DNA of 64,000 nucleotides from Fibrobacter sp. UWEL (GCF_900142535.1 NZ_FRBE01000006.1:1-64000), one strand, 5' to 3'. Positions 52,028 through 61,212 are shown, counted from the first letter of the stretch. A program made the numbers and translations. Notes: generated by a model from the sequence alone, not told the origin.

Positions 52028-54203
52028 ACAACTTCTTCCTGCTCTTCTTCTGGCTCCGGCCCTGGCATTCTCTGCAGGTTCTGCAATCATCACTCTTGAA
52101 ATGCCTGTTGGCGCCCGCCAGCTGGGTATGGGTGAAGCAGGTGCGGCCCTTGCAGATGACGCAACCGCCATGTATTACAACCCGGCAGGCCTGGCTTTCG
52201 GCCCTCTGGCTGACGAATGGCGCATGAGCTACAAGGCAGACTCAAAGACTGCTCCCTACTTTACCCGCATGGCCTCCCGTTCCAAACCAGGCCTCTTTAG
52301 CAAGAGCGAGCTGTGGGCTGGCACCGCCGAAGGTATTTTGAAATTTGATGGCGAAGAATGGGTGAACTACCACTCCATCACTCTCCAGGGTAACGCCAAG
52401 GTGAAGGACGCCGTGAAGGTCTACGCTGGTTCCGAACGTGGTCTGGAAGAAAACCTCCGCCAGGTAAAGGCTTTTAACGACATCAAGACTGCCGAAGACG
52501 AAAAGCACGTCATCGAAGTGAAGATGCCCTGGAACCTGATCGTCAAGGACACCATCACCGCCATCCTGTACGAAAATCGCACCGAAAAGCTGTGGGTAGG
52601 TACCCCCAAGTCTCTGTACCGTTTCGACGGCAAGGGCTGGAAGAACTACGACAGTGAGCTGGGCTCTCATCGAGTGAACGCCTTGGTAAGCCAGGGCGCC
52701 TCCATCTGGATCGGTACCGACAACGGCCTCTTCGTTTACCGTAACGGCCAGTTCGAACAGAAGGGCAAGGTCCTTCCCAGCCAGAACATCAAGGCCCTGG
52801 TTTGGTCCGAAAGCCGTAAGGAACTCTTTGTAGCTGCAGACGGTGCTGGTGTTGCACGTCTGGTTCCCAAGAAGAGCGTGAACGACAAGGACCGCTGGAG
52901 CCTGTTCACCGAAGAAGACGGCGTCATGGACTTGAATCCCACCGCACTTGCCGTGGATAGTTCCGGCCATGTGTGGTCAGCCCATAAGGGCGGACTCTCC
53001 CACTTCAACCTCCGCAAGTGGGAACAAGTCCAGTTTGCAGACAACAACGTTAACGACATTTCCGTAGACCAGAAGGGCGGCATCTGGATCGCCACCGACA
53101 AGGGCGTATGGCGCCACCTGCCCAACTACGCAACCGCCAGCGGTCGTAAGGCCGAATTGGAACGCACCGCCGAAGAAGAAGCCAGCGGTGAAGTCCAGGA
53201 CGAATGGGTTCACTATCACTCTGGCAACGGTCTCTCCGTAAACAAGGTCTGGTCCGTTCTCCCTCAAGGTAACGACGTCTGGTTCAGTACCGCCAACGGT
53301 ATGGAACAGTTCAAGGATGCCGACTACCAGTTGAGTGCCTTCTACGAAAAGCTTTTGCCCATCTTGAACATCCCCGACCTGTACCACCTGTACGGCGGCA
53401 TGACCGTTCCTCTGAACGACTGGGGTACCATGGGCTTCTTCGTGAACTTCGTCAGCTTCGGTTCCACAGTTGCCTCTGGCGATGTGGACGCAGATGACCT
53501 GGTGGCTTACAACAGTTCCGAAATCGTAGGCGGTTTCAGCTATGGTACCCGCTTCCCCGGTGACTGGGGTCTGGGTCTTTCCATCAAGTTCTTCTACTCC
53601 GACTTGAGCTCCGGCGCCTCCACCGGTGAAAAGGATGCAACCACCTTCGGTTACGCTTTCGACGTTGGCGTACTCAAGAAGAACCTGATTGTGGATGGTT
53701 TGAACCTGGCATTGGTTCTTGCAAACATCGGCCCTAGCGTTTACTACGTAGACAAGACCATCGAAGACCCCATTCCTCTGACTTGGCGTCTGGGACTTTC
53801 CTACGAAGTGCTGGCACTTGCAGATTACAAGCTAGTCATTGCAGCCGACTACAACCGCGAAGTGGTGTACGATGACAACAAGGGCAATCCGGAACCCTTC
53901 TACATTTCCTGCTGGAAGTCTATCCTCTATCCCGAACGCGGAGGCGAAGGCCTGACTACCGCCAAGAATTCTCTTCTCCAGGGCGTATTCAACCTGGGTG
54001 CTGAATTCACCTACGCAAATACCATTGCTCTCCGCGCAGGTTACCTGTACGATAGAACCGGTAAACGTAACGAAGTGGACTTCGGTTTCGGCTTTATGCT
54101 GTCTGACATGCTTCAGTTCGACTTCGCCACCATCAAGGACGTAGGCGATAACGATGGTGTTCGCGACGGTCAGATGCGCTTCGGCATGCTGTTTAAATTC
54201 TAA
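52020..54203 (+). CDS. PorV-like outer-membrane barrel with inserted beta-propeller
   Basis: I place the start at the TTG at 52020, four bases after GGAGG. This gives 727 residues with a signal peptide (MRKQLLPALLLAPALAFSAG); the open frame back to 51714 runs antiparallel to nothing real and overlaps the upstream gene. The mature start GARQLGMGEAGAALADDATAMYYNPAGLA is the PorV/UPF0164 pattern of barrel proteins used in type IX secretion. About residues 85-440 are propeller-like repeats (LWVGTPKSLYRFDGKGWKNY, IWIGTDNGLFVYRNG, IWIATDKGVWR, VWFSTANGMEQF). From about 455 on the barrel resumes and ends FGMLFKF. It may bind or shuttle secreted cargo. Confidence 0.83.
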   Translation: MRKQLLPALLLAPALAFSAGSAIITLEMPVGARQLGMGEAGAALADDATAMYYNPAGLAFGPLADEWRMSYKADSKTAPYFTRMASRSKPGLFSKSELWAGTAEGILKFDGEEWVNYHSITLQGNAKVKDAVKVYAGSERGLEENLRQVKAFNDIKTAEDEKHVIEVKMPWNLIVKDTITAILYENRTEKLWVGTPKSLYRFDGKGWKNYDSELGSHRVNALVSQGASIWIGTDNGLFVYRNGQFEQKGKVLPSQNIKALVWSESRKELFVAADGAGVARLVPKKSVNDKDRWSLFTEEDGVMDLNPTALAVDSSGHVWSAHKGGLSHFNLRKWEQVQFADNNVNDISVDQKGGIWIATDKGVWRHLPNYATASGRKAELERTAEEEASGEVQDEWVHYHSGNGLSVNKVWSVLPQGNDVWFSTANGMEQFKDADYQLSAFYEKLLPILNIPDLYHLYGGMTVPLNDWGTMGFFVNFVSFGSTVASGDVDADDLVAYNSSEIVGGFSYGTRFPGDWGLGLSIKFFYSDLSSGASTGEKDATTFGYAFDVGVLKKNLIVDGLNLALVLANIGPSVYYVDKTIEDPIPLTWRLGLSYEVLALADYKLVIAADYNREVVYDDNKGNPEPFYISCWKSILYPERGGEGLTTAKNSLLQGVFNLGAEFTYANTIALRAGYLYDRTGKRNEVDFGFGFMLSDMLQFDFATIKDVGDNDGVRDGQMRFGMLFKF

Positions 54204-54214
54204 TAATGACGCAA

Positions 54215-54659
54215 GGGGCTCTGCCCCTTGGAACCCCGTCGCTAGTCTGCGGCTTCACAAGTGCTCTGCACTTGCTTTCCTTGTCTCGCTCGTTGAGGGG
54301 TACTAAAGTACCTCCTCAATTTGTTATGGTATTGAACTTCTGGTGGAGTTTATTGAATGGGGCTCTGCCCCTTGGAACCCCGTCGCTAGTCTGCGGCTTC
54401 ACAAGTGCTCTGCACTTGCTTTCCTTGTCTCGCTCGTTGAGGGGTACTAAAGTACCTCCTCAATTTGTTATGGTATTGAACTTCTGGTGGAGTTTATTGA
54501 ATGGGGCTCTGCCCCTTGGAACCCCGTCGCTAGTCTGCGGCTTCACAAGTGCTCTGCACTTGCTTTCCTTGCCTCGCTCGTTGAGGGGTACTAAAGTACC
54601 TCCTCAATTTGTTATGGTATTGAACTTCTGGTGGAGTTTATTGAATGGGGCTCTGCCCC
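54215..54659 (+). repeat. Three 144-bp tandem copies plus the start of a fourth
   Basis: Copies begin at 54215, 54359 and 54503, each with GGGGCTCTGCCCCTTGGAAC, and a fourth start (GGGGCTCTGCCCC) lies at 54647. The three copies are almost identical; I see one T/C change, in the third (TTGCCTCGCT). Each contains the 27-nt hairpin TTGAGGGGTAC/GTACCTCCTCAA at copy offset 78. Because 144 is a multiple of 3 an open frame runs through, but it has no gene-like features. The 673-bp stretch 54204-54876 contains only this array, related elements and a terminator. Confidence 0.9.
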
Positions 54660-54699
54660 CTGCATCTTCGCAATCCCGATTTATAATCCCCGAATTTTC

Positions 54700-54726
54700 T
54701 TGAGGAGTCGCTTCAGCGGCGCTCAA
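54700..54726. repeat. 27-nt hairpin element, divergent copy
   Basis: It begins TTGAGGAGTCGC, has a TTCA loop and ends GCGGCGCTCAA. The length and the outer TTGAG/CTCAA arms match the copies at 15178, 54293, 54437 and 54581, with changed inner bases. Confidence 0.5.
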
Positions 54727-54803
54727 GCAAAAATACGTAAGGCGAGTGAAGTGCGGGTGCTTGCACACGCTTTTCCGAGCCGCAGTATTTTCTTCAAAAA
54801 AGA

Positions 54804-54845
54804 AAAGGCCAACCAAGCGTTGCTTGGAAGGCCGAATTCTTTTTT
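54804..54845 (+). terminator. Possible terminator of the barrel-propeller gene
   Basis: GGCCAACCAAGC and GCTTGGAAGGCC form a stem around GTT, followed by GAATTC and six T residues. It lies 600 bases past the stop, after the repeat array, so its link to that gene is uncertain. Confidence 0.45.
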
Positions 54846-54846
54846 A

Positions 54847-54875
54847 GGGGGTCCAGGGGGACAAAGTCCCCTTGC
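54847..54875 (-). repeat. GC-rich dispersed element next to rsmG
   Basis: On the minus strand it reads GCAAGGGGACTTTGTCCCCC followed by TGGACCCCC. It matches the unit at 15314-15341, with a compensating pair of extra bases (A and T) in the stem, and the opening of the 144-bp copies. Confidence 0.6.
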
Positions 54876-54876
54876 A

Positions 54877-55674
54877 TCATTTAACCCTTTCAAAGATAAC
54901 GAGGGAGCGTTCCTGGGTGCTGTTGGGGATGGTGTAGAAATGCTTTTCCAGCAGTTTATAACCATAATCCTCGGGGCGCAAAGCCTTCAGTTCATCTGCA
55001 GCAGCGGGGCCTTTCATAAAGAATACGCGACCGCCTATCTTTAGGGAATTCTGAAGACGAGGGAAAGTCTTTTCCATCAGTTCAAAGGCTCGGCTAATGA
55101 CGCCATCCACAGGGATAGTCATGCTATGGCTAGTAACCTTGTGGCCAAAGACATCGATGTTTGTAAGCCCCAACTTCTCGATGACCATGTTCAGGAAATT
55201 CACTCGATTAGGACGAGGTTCGCACAGCGTCAAATTAATCTTGGGATTTACGATCTTCAGGGGAATCCCCGGGAAACCAGCGCCACTACCCACGTCAATC
55301 ATTCGGGCGGGCCACTTTTCCACGTAGGCGTTGATCAAGGTACAGTCCGCATAGTGGCGCTCCACCATCGTTTCAAAAGCATTCAGGCGAGTCAAATCCT
55401 GATCTTCATTGTTGGCTCGGATCAACTGGTGGTATTCCCAGATTTGCTTCAGAGTTTCTTCCTGAAGTTCCACACCATAGTAATGCAGAAGCTTGTCCAG
55501 ACCTTCCAGGGAAGGCTTCACGCGCTTGCCGTTGAACAGCGGAAATTCCGTGCGGGGAGCCTTCATGTGTGGCACAAAGGCGCTACCCAGTGCATCTGCA
55601 CCGCGGGCAGGCATGCGGGAAGGAATTTTACTCCAGGACTTTCCAGATTTTTTTGACCAGTTTGAATTTGCCAT
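54877..55674 (-). CDS. rsmG: 16S rRNA (guanine527-N7) methyltransferase RsmG
   Basis: The 265-residue product has the RsmG pattern: LDKLLHYYGVELQEETL, NLTR-like QDLTRLNAFETMVERHYADC, the SAM motif MIDVGSGAGFPGIPLKI (about residues 118-134), the second motif LTLCEPRPNRVNFLNMV and VISRAF. It methylates G527 of 16S rRNA. The first 45 or so residues are a basic Ser/Lys-rich extension not found in most RsmG; an internal start would remove it, but no ribosome site supports one. It stands alone here, not beside gidA/mnmG. Confidence 0.93.
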   Translation of the reverse strand: MANSNWSKKSGKSWSKIPSRMPARGADALGSAFVPHMKAPRTEFPLFNGKRVKPSLEGLDKLLHYYGVELQEETLKQIWEYHQLIRANNEDQDLTRLNAFETMVERHYADCTLINAYVEKWPARMIDVGSGAGFPGIPLKIVNPKINLTLCEPRPNRVNFLNMVIEKLGLTNIDVFGHKVTSHSMTIPVDGVISRAFELMEKTFPRLQNSLKIGGRVFFMKGPAAADELKALRPEDYGYKLLEKHFYTIPNSTQERSLVIFERVK

Positions 55675-55759
55675 GTCCCAAAAGTAGAAATCCCGAAACT
55701 TTTACGAAAATTTTTCGTACAAATGGGGGCAAAAGAACGTGTATAGGAAGAGGTTTTTT

Positions 55760-57235
55760 ATGAACGACTGTACACGGACTTGCAAAATGAAATTTCGGAA
55801 GAAAATCCTGCTGGTTACTTTAATGTTCACGACCTGGGCAACCGCTGACCACACCCCCCTTCAGGAATCCCAGATTTTTGACTGGTGGGACGACGGCCTG
55901 ATTACGGCAGAAGAGGCAGGCGAACTTCTGGATCTGATTCAGGACGGGAATTTTGAAGAGGCATGCCTCCTGTCCCAAGCGCTTGCATTGGAATCATGCG
56001 AAGAGGAAAAGACCGTACAGAAAAGAATCGCGCCCTCCCTTACGCCGGAGGGTTACGTTTCCTGGACAGCTCGAATGGATTCGTTAGGAATGCTGGAGCG
56101 GCATTTCACGGATTTGAACATACGGTTCTACCGCTATTCCCTGCACTTGGGAACCCACTCCCAGCTAGCTTACAAGAACCACGGTAGCGAAGCCTATTTC
56201 GGGCAGATTTCCACCCGAGAATTACACAGCCAGATTCCCACCGACACCTTGTGGGGTACAGGCATTCTCTATCCGGTGGGGAAATTCCAGTTGCAAGCCT
56301 CGCTGGACACAGCACTCCATTGGAACACCTCCCTAGGGTACAAATTCCAGAAGAACGTCACCGCAAGCCTATTTTACTGGGATGGTTTCCGGAGGCCACG
56401 GGAACTTGCGTTGGGCGGAATCCAGCTGAAGACGCCTTGGCTGGATTTTGCAGGCTGGTACCAGCGGGGGCAGGACGCTCCCCTCCTGAAACTACGGCTC
56501 CATCAGAAATCAACCGCCAAGTCCGCCGGCGGAACCAACGGGAAGTCATCTACCGTCGGAACCGGCGGGAAGCCGCCTGCCGTTAAGGTTTCCTGGCAGA
56601 CGACAGCCTACTATCACGGGACGGACATTCCTGAAATCGCAAGGCTCTCCCCCACTCTCCTGAAGAACGAGTTCACCGGAACCCAGCAGGTCAGCGCAAC
56701 CGTTCCCGCCCTATGGAACAGCAGGCTGACTGCCAACGCCCAAGTCTCCATCCCGCAGGAAAACGACGCCACCGGAAAAAGCCAAGGGCGGGCGGACATC
56801 CCGACGAACGCACTTAAAGGCCGACTGAAAGTTTCCGCCGAGTCTGGCCCTGACGCCCTGCGGGGACTGTTCAGCATAACATGCCTGGAGGCGGAAAGTC
56901 ACTGTCCGGAAAACGACCTGCGGGTAAAACTCACCTCCGGATATTTTCAGCAGTTCACTCTGGAAGGGGCCATCAAGAGTCGCCATACCCGAGGCGAAGG
57001 CTTTTCCGTCCCACAGTCCCAGGTATACTTGACTTACCATCCGGCGGACCAAATCAAGGCCCGTATGGTCCTACAATTCCCCAAGGGATCCCCCCGGAAA
57101 AACACCCAAATCCGTACGGAAACCACAGTCGGAACCAACCATATCCAAAGTCAATTATTGGTCACATTTAGGAAAATACGGAACAAAGAGTTCCACCCCG
57201 TACACGGAATCGTTCAAGTAAAATGGCTTTTTTAG
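55760..57235 (+). CDS. Exported protein of unknown function, probable envelope beta protein
   Basis: The ATG at 55760 follows AGGAAGAGGTTTTTT and gives 491 residues with a late signal peptide (MKFRKKILLVTLMFTTWATA at about residues 10-29). The mature start ESQIFDWWDDGLITAEEAGELLDLI, which ends in paired Cys residues, looks like a small helical hairpin domain. The rest (about 110-491) is beta-rich with frequent aromatic residues, ending GIVQVKWLF, and may be an outer-membrane barrel. The region about 255-280 has a Gly/Thr/Lys-rich low-complexity loop. I know no function. Confidence 0.7.
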   Translation: MNDCTRTCKMKFRKKILLVTLMFTTWATADHTPLQESQIFDWWDDGLITAEEAGELLDLIQDGNFEEACLLSQALALESCEEEKTVQKRIAPSLTPEGYVSWTARMDSLGMLERHFTDLNIRFYRYSLHLGTHSQLAYKNHGSEAYFGQISTRELHSQIPTDTLWGTGILYPVGKFQLQASLDTALHWNTSLGYKFQKNVTASLFYWDGFRRPRELALGGIQLKTPWLDFAGWYQRGQDAPLLKLRLHQKSTAKSAGGTNGKSSTVGTGGKPPAVKVSWQTTAYYHGTDIPEIARLSPTLLKNEFTGTQQVSATVPALWNSRLTANAQVSIPQENDATGKSQGRADIPTNALKGRLKVSAESGPDALRGLFSITCLEAESHCPENDLRVKLTSGYFQQFTLEGAIKSRHTRGEGFSVPQSQVYLTYHPADQIKARMVLQFPKGSPRKNTQIRTETTVGTNHIQSQLLVTFRKIRNKEFHPVHGIVQVKWLF

Positions 57236-57310
57236 CTAAAAAACCGCATGTTTTACCATTTTCGAGGCATATTCCTGTATACTTCGGTAACCAAGAAAAA
57301 TACGTTTTAG

Positions 57311-57847
57311 ATGTTTTCCATCCGGAATAATATGTACTTTAACGGTACCCAAACACAAACACTCCCTCGACGCTCTTTGGTTACCTCCTTTTTCCGAAGA
57401 GCGTCTTTTTTTGTACCCCTACTTGGGGTTACTATATTTGGAGTTATGATTATTCCTGCAGCAATCGGTGCAATTACTTTTTTGCCCAGCCTGGGCCTAA
57501 ACATCGCCCTGGCTCTAGGCGCCCCTTTAGGCATGTTCGCCATGGGCGGCAAGTACCGCGTCATTCCCAAGGGATTGCGCCCCGCTTTCGTCATGCCCAT
57601 CATTATGCAGTTCGTCGCCATGTGGTTCCTGCTCACCGCAGGACATGTCCTGCCGGAAACCCTGTGTACCATTCTGCCTAACATCATCACCATTATCTTC
57701 ACGTTTTTCTTTGCCTGCTACATGACCTTCTATATGGCCACCCTGTTTTTCAGCATTAGCCCCAAGGAAAAGTGGGTCATGGGCCCCCTGGCCGTTGTCA
57801 CCGCCATCTGTTACTGGGTCACCGCCACCTACGCAGTCATCGGGTAG
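57311..57847 (+). CDS. Multi-spanning membrane protein of unknown function
   Basis: The 178-residue product has four or five hydrophobic segments (about 32-60, 62-80, 95-112, 118-145, 158-176). It has a short basic N-terminus and few charged residues in the membrane part. The start is uncertain: ATG at 57311 or at 57332, neither with a clear ribosome site. I do not recognise a family. It ends 3 bases before queH and may be expressed with it. Confidence 0.65.
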   Translation: MFSIRNNMYFNGTQTQTLPRRSLVTSFFRRASFFVPLLGVTIFGVMIIPAAIGAITFLPSLGLNIALALGAPLGMFAMGGKYRVIPKGLRPAFVMPIIMQFVAMWFLLTAGHVLPETLCTILPNIITIIFTFFFACYMTFYMATLFFSISPKEKWVMGPLAVVTAICYWVTATYAVIG

Positions 57848-57850
57848 GAA

Positions 57851-58540
57851 ATGGAACCGTCGGAACACAAGCCCCCAAAGCACAACTTCCAGCGGGATCT
57901 GGAATACATTATCCGCGGGTTACAAAAGCGGGGCGAAGTTCCCACCCTTTTGTTGCACGCCTGTTGCGCCCCTTGCAGTAGCTACAGCATCGAATATCTT
58001 TCCCAGTTTTTCAGGATTACAGTTTTCTACTACAACCCCAACATTTCACCCGACGAAGAATACCGTCATCGCGTTGCAGAAATCAAACGGTTTGTTGCAG
58101 AGTTTCCCACCAAAAATCCAGTGACGCTGATTGAAGGCCCTTACGAACCCAAGAAATTCTACGAGTTCGTCCGCGGTCTTGAAAACGAACCGGAAGGCGG
58201 CAAGCGTTGCCGCAAGTGCTTTGAAATGCGTCTGGCAGAATCCGCACGTATTGCAAAAGAACTTTGCGCAGATTTCGTCACCACCACCCTTACCATCAGC
58301 CCCATGAAGGACGCTCAAGTCCTCAATGAAGTAATGGAAGAACAGTGCCAGAAATACGGCGTAAAGCGTTTACCCACGGATTTAAAAAAGAAGGGCGGCT
58401 TCAAGCGTTCCACCGAGCTTTCGGAACAGTACCACCTGTACCGCCAGAATTTCTGCGGTTGCGTCTTCTCCCAGCGAGAAGCCAGGGAACGTGAGACGCG
58501 GGCTGCCGCTAAAGTGATTTCAGCAACGCCACAAGACTGA
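57851..58540 (+). CDS. queH: Epoxyqueuosine reductase QueH
   Basis: The 229-residue product has the QueH (DUF208) Cys pattern: LLLHACCAPCSSYSIEYL (about 36-53), GGKRCRKCFEMRLAESARIA (CxxC, about 116-135), then TTTLTISPMKDAQVLNEV and FCGCVFSQREA. The Cys sets bind an iron-sulphur cluster and an extra metal. The enzyme performs the last step of queuosine synthesis in tRNA. It overlaps the end of the next, converging gene by 32 bases. Confidence 0.92.
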   Translation: MEPSEHKPPKHNFQRDLEYIIRGLQKRGEVPTLLLHACCAPCSSYSIEYLSQFFRITVFYYNPNISPDEEYRHRVAEIKRFVAEFPTKNPVTLIEGPYEPKKFYEFVRGLENEPEGGKRCRKCFEMRLAESARIAKELCADFVTTTLTISPMKDAQVLNEVMEEQCQKYGVKRLPTDLKKKGGFKRSTELSEQYHLYRQNFCGCVFSQREARERETRAAAKVISATPQD

Positions 58541-59390
58541 AAATATCCCAGGGGTTTTCGTCCACAAATTCGCAGGGTACATGGGTTGCCGGCAAGATGT
58601 AGCTTAAGGTTGTCTTCGGCGCCCCAAAGCAGCGCTTATCCCTCATGAGGATTTCGCGGGGAGCAGGCACCAGACCCGTGGATGTTTCGCGATAGCTTTC
58701 GGCATTGTGAACCTTGTTCCCGCAAGAAATGCAAACACCGCTAACGGAGCGGGAGCCCGAAAGTACAGATCCCGCACACCAGTAATTATGAACATCGCCA
58801 CCGCAGTGAGGGCAGCCATGATAAGCGATGCCAAAACCGTACTTGTAGTAATTCAGAAGTTCACCCAGGCAAATGTACCTGCCCTTAAACCAGCAGTAGC
58901 TAAAGCCCACATTGTTAAACTGCAGTGAGGCAAATTCCCGATACTTCATCACAAAATCCCTGTGCTTCAGAATCAGCGGCAGGTTGTGCAAAAAACATTC
59001 CGCCCCATGATCACGGCCTAAGGCAGCAGACATTTTCTTGCGCAGTTCATGCTGGGCGAGAGCTTCGGCCAGTTCTTTTTCGCCAATATCCAGTGTTGCG
59101 TAAACAAAGGAACGCAAACGCCTGGGGACCATTCCATTTTCCGCCATATGGCAAAATTTTGCCAGCAGGCTGGAATCCGTTTCCCTGAGTTTTACATCAC
59201 GACTTTCGCAGTGGCGCTTGTACATTTCCAGAAGATCGCCGGGAGCGTAACCCTTCGCAGCCATGCGCTCCCGAATAATTTGCGCCAGTTCACTAGCGGA
59301 ATCCACATGAAAGCCGTCGCAGAACTTCTTTACTGCTTGAGAATGAGAACTGGATCCGTTTTTCGGACGAAAATCAAAAGACAAAGCCAT
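58509..59390 (-). CDS. Unknown protein with a Zn-ribbon-like segment
   Basis: The 293-residue product starts behind AGGAGGCCTT. It opens with a polar helical domain (about 1-150, including LAKFCHMAENGMVPRRL). A segment with paired CxxC motifs follows: CPHCGGDVHNYWC (about 190-202) and CISCG (about 215-219), a likely zinc ribbon. The end has SYILPATHVPCEFVDENPWD. No helicase, nuclease or kinase motif is seen and I do not know the family. The 32-base overlap with queH is tail to tail. Confidence 0.7.
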   Translation of the reverse strand: MALSFDFRPKNGSSSHSQAVKKFCDGFHVDSASELAQIIRERMAAKGYAPGDLLEMYKRHCESRDVKLRETDSSLLAKFCHMAENGMVPRRLRSFVYATLDIGEKELAEALAQHELRKKMSAALGRDHGAECFLHNLPLILKHRDFVMKYREFASLQFNNVGFSYCWFKGRYICLGELLNYYKYGFGIAYHGCPHCGGDVHNYWCAGSVLSGSRSVSGVCISCGNKVHNAESYRETSTGLVPAPREILMRDKRCFGAPKTTLSYILPATHVPCEFVDENPWDIFSLVALLKSL

Positions 59391-59492
59391 AAGGCCTCCT
59401 CATTTAGCTGTTTATTTACCCGCCCGCAAGTAAGGTTAAATCGGCGGTTCATTAGTTATATCGAATAATCTACAAAAATTGTCAAATAAAAA

Positions 59493-60308
59493 TTAAAGAT
59501 TTATTTCAAGGCCACCAAATCCGGACCAGTGCCAGCCTTCAAATTCGCCAAAGACGCTGGTAACGCCCAGTTGAATTCCAATACCCTTATCAAAGATGTA
59601 ACCCACACTCAAATGATGGGTAAAGACCGCAGTAGGCAGGAAACTCCCCTTAGTCTTCACATAGGGATCGAATGAGCCCTCATCGTCATTGAATACATTT
59701 TCCGGCCAATAGACACTTCCGGAATAAGTTAGGGAAACTCGTCCCTCGTAAACAGATGCGTAAATCCCCGGAGCAATCAAGTCCGAAGCGACATTTATGA
59801 AATCCTCATGGTAATTATAGTCTTCATCATCCACAACTCCATCACGGTACTGTCGATTGGCAATTTGCAAGCCAAGGGACAAGGTAACTCCGGCTTCAAA
59901 ATGGTCTGTATTAAGCCCTGCAGAAGCGGCTACGTAAAGGGCGTTGTCGTAGCCAACGCTAAAGCCCCAGGTATAAAGATCCCCTTTGCTCACAACGTGA
60001 ATCGCACCATACCAATAGCTGGAGACAACATCATAGAAAAGATTGGCGTACCTATAGTCGTCTTCAACACCAGCATTTTCGATTCGTCCGGCATATTCCC
60101 GGTCATCTCCCCCAAAGCGGGCGCCACCGCTAATTCGGACCGCCCCTGAATGAGGAGCCATTTCATGACTTGCCCCATGAATTTCAGGAGCGGGCTTCAC
60201 TTCTACAGCGGCATCCGTCAGCAAAAGGCGCCTAGGCTCGCCTTCAAGACAGCCACTCAGAACGAATAACATTAAAAATAGGAAAAGACCTTTAACGCAC
60301 AAACCCAT
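59493..60308 (-). CDS. Lipoprotein of tandem array, type A (copy 1)
   Basis: The ATG at 60306-60308 gives 271 residues with lipoprotein signal MGLCVKGLFLFLMLFVLSGC. A GTG two codons upstream is also in frame. After the lipid Cys comes the array signature AAVEVKPAPEIHGASHEM, then alternating strands with aromatic residues. The end, FGEFEGWHWSGFGGLEINL, is nearly identical to the type A copy at 61300. It also shares YSGSVYWP and YDNALYVAASAGLNTDHFE with it. The fold is probably an outer-membrane beta structure. It is the last gene of the minus-strand run. Function unknown. Confidence 0.8.
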   Translation of the reverse strand: MGLCVKGLFLFLMLFVLSGCLEGEPRRLLLTDAAVEVKPAPEIHGASHEMAPHSGAVRISGGARFGGDDREYAGRIENAGVEDDYRYANLFYDVVSSYWYGAIHVVSKGDLYTWGFSVGYDNALYVAASAGLNTDHFEAGVTLSLGLQIANRQYRDGVVDDEDYNYHEDFINVASDLIAPGIYASVYEGRVSLTYSGSVYWPENVFNDDEGSFDPYVKTKGSFLPTAVFTHHLSVGYIFDKGIGIQLGVTSVFGEFEGWHWSGFGGLEINL

Positions 60309-60334
60309 ACGCACCTAAACCTCTCAAACCTTGC
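60279..60334 (-). repeat. 56-bp duplicated gene-start region, intact copy
   Basis: It covers the upstream leader and the first ten codons of the type A copy 1 gene. An almost identical 56-bp copy lies at 61213-61268, with two changes, one of which removes the start codon there. Confidence 0.8.
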
Positions 60335-60353
60335 ATTTTGAAATAAAAAAATT

Positions 60354-61175
60354 TTAGAGGCTCAGCTCAAGGCCTCCAAATCCAGACCAAACCATATTTT
60401 CAATGCCATCGCCCTGAAGATTGACGGCACCAGCCCGAACCCTCCAACGATTATTCAAACGATAGCTAACTGCAGTGTATATGGTAAAAACCATTGGTAC
60501 TTTGGAAAGATTTTCATTTTCAAAATCTACATCATACATACTTGCGGAAACATCAAAACCGATAGAGCCAAAATAAAGAGATGTATAAAAGCCCAATAGG
60601 GAAGTTCCTGTCAAATGCGACGAGCTTTCGACACCTTGAACCATTGGCACGTGATGGAAATTATAATTGATTCCCTCGAACTCATAACCGCGGTTATTAA
60701 TCCAAGCGCCTGCGGAAATGCCAACTTCAAAATGTTTTGCGTTCAACCCCAGCGACGTAAAGCCATACACACCACTATTAATGCCTAAGCCTAGACTCCA
60801 TAGCAAAGGTCCCTTGCCACCCAGAAGAATTTCGGCACTTCCATTTATATGGCTATATTCAAAATTATACTCAACATTCACCTGATTTAACACATTGTTG
60901 TTTTTCATCACGTTGCGACATTCGTCGCCACACCAAGCCGACATTTCATTATTGATACCATGAATTTTTCGACTTGAAGAAGGGCCTAAACTCACTCCTC
61001 CGAAATAGCGAAACTTATATTTAGCATCAAAATATTCTCCGGCACCGCGCATTTCTGGAGCGGGATTCACTTCCATTTTTGCCTTGGAAAGATACTCAGC
61101 GGTAACAAAGCAACCGCTGAGCATAAATGCCATAATCAAAGCAAAAGCAAATGAAATAAGTGAATGCAACTTCAT
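60354..61175 (-). CDS. Lipoprotein of tandem array, type B (copy 1)
   Basis: The 273-residue product has signal MKLHSLISFAFALIMAFMLSGC. The array signature follows as KMEVNPAPEMRGAGEYF. The remainder matches the type B copy at 62292: GINSGVYGFTSLGLNAKHFE, AGAWINNRGY and the end SYRLNNRWRVRAGAV ... VWSGFGGLELSL. Two Cys (CGDECRN) near residue 80 are specific to this copy. It is likely lipid-anchored with a beta-rich mature domain of unknown function. Confidence 0.8.
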   Translation of the reverse strand: MKLHSLISFAFALIMAFMLSGCFVTAEYLSKAKMEVNPAPEMRGAGEYFDAKYKFRYFGGVSLGPSSSRKIHGINNEMSAWCGDECRNVMKNNNVLNQVNVEYNFEYSHINGSAEILLGGKGPLLWSLGLGINSGVYGFTSLGLNAKHFEVGISAGAWINNRGYEFEGINYNFHHVPMVQGVESSSHLTGTSLLGFYTSLYFGSIGFDVSASMYDVDFENENLSKVPMVFTIYTAVSYRLNNRWRVRAGAVNLQGDGIENMVWSGFGGLELSL

Positions 61176-61212
61176 TATTTATTTTCCAGCCATTCACAAA
61201 CCTAGATTATTT

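Noticed and set aside
54215-54659. CRISPR-like array
   Set aside because: The repeat unit is 144 bp with no unique spacers and no cas genes nearby.
54206-54703. Open frame through the 144-bp copies (three 48-residue repeats)
   Set aside because: It exists only because the repeat length is a multiple of three; the DNA is a dispersed element with hairpins and the protein has no plausible features.
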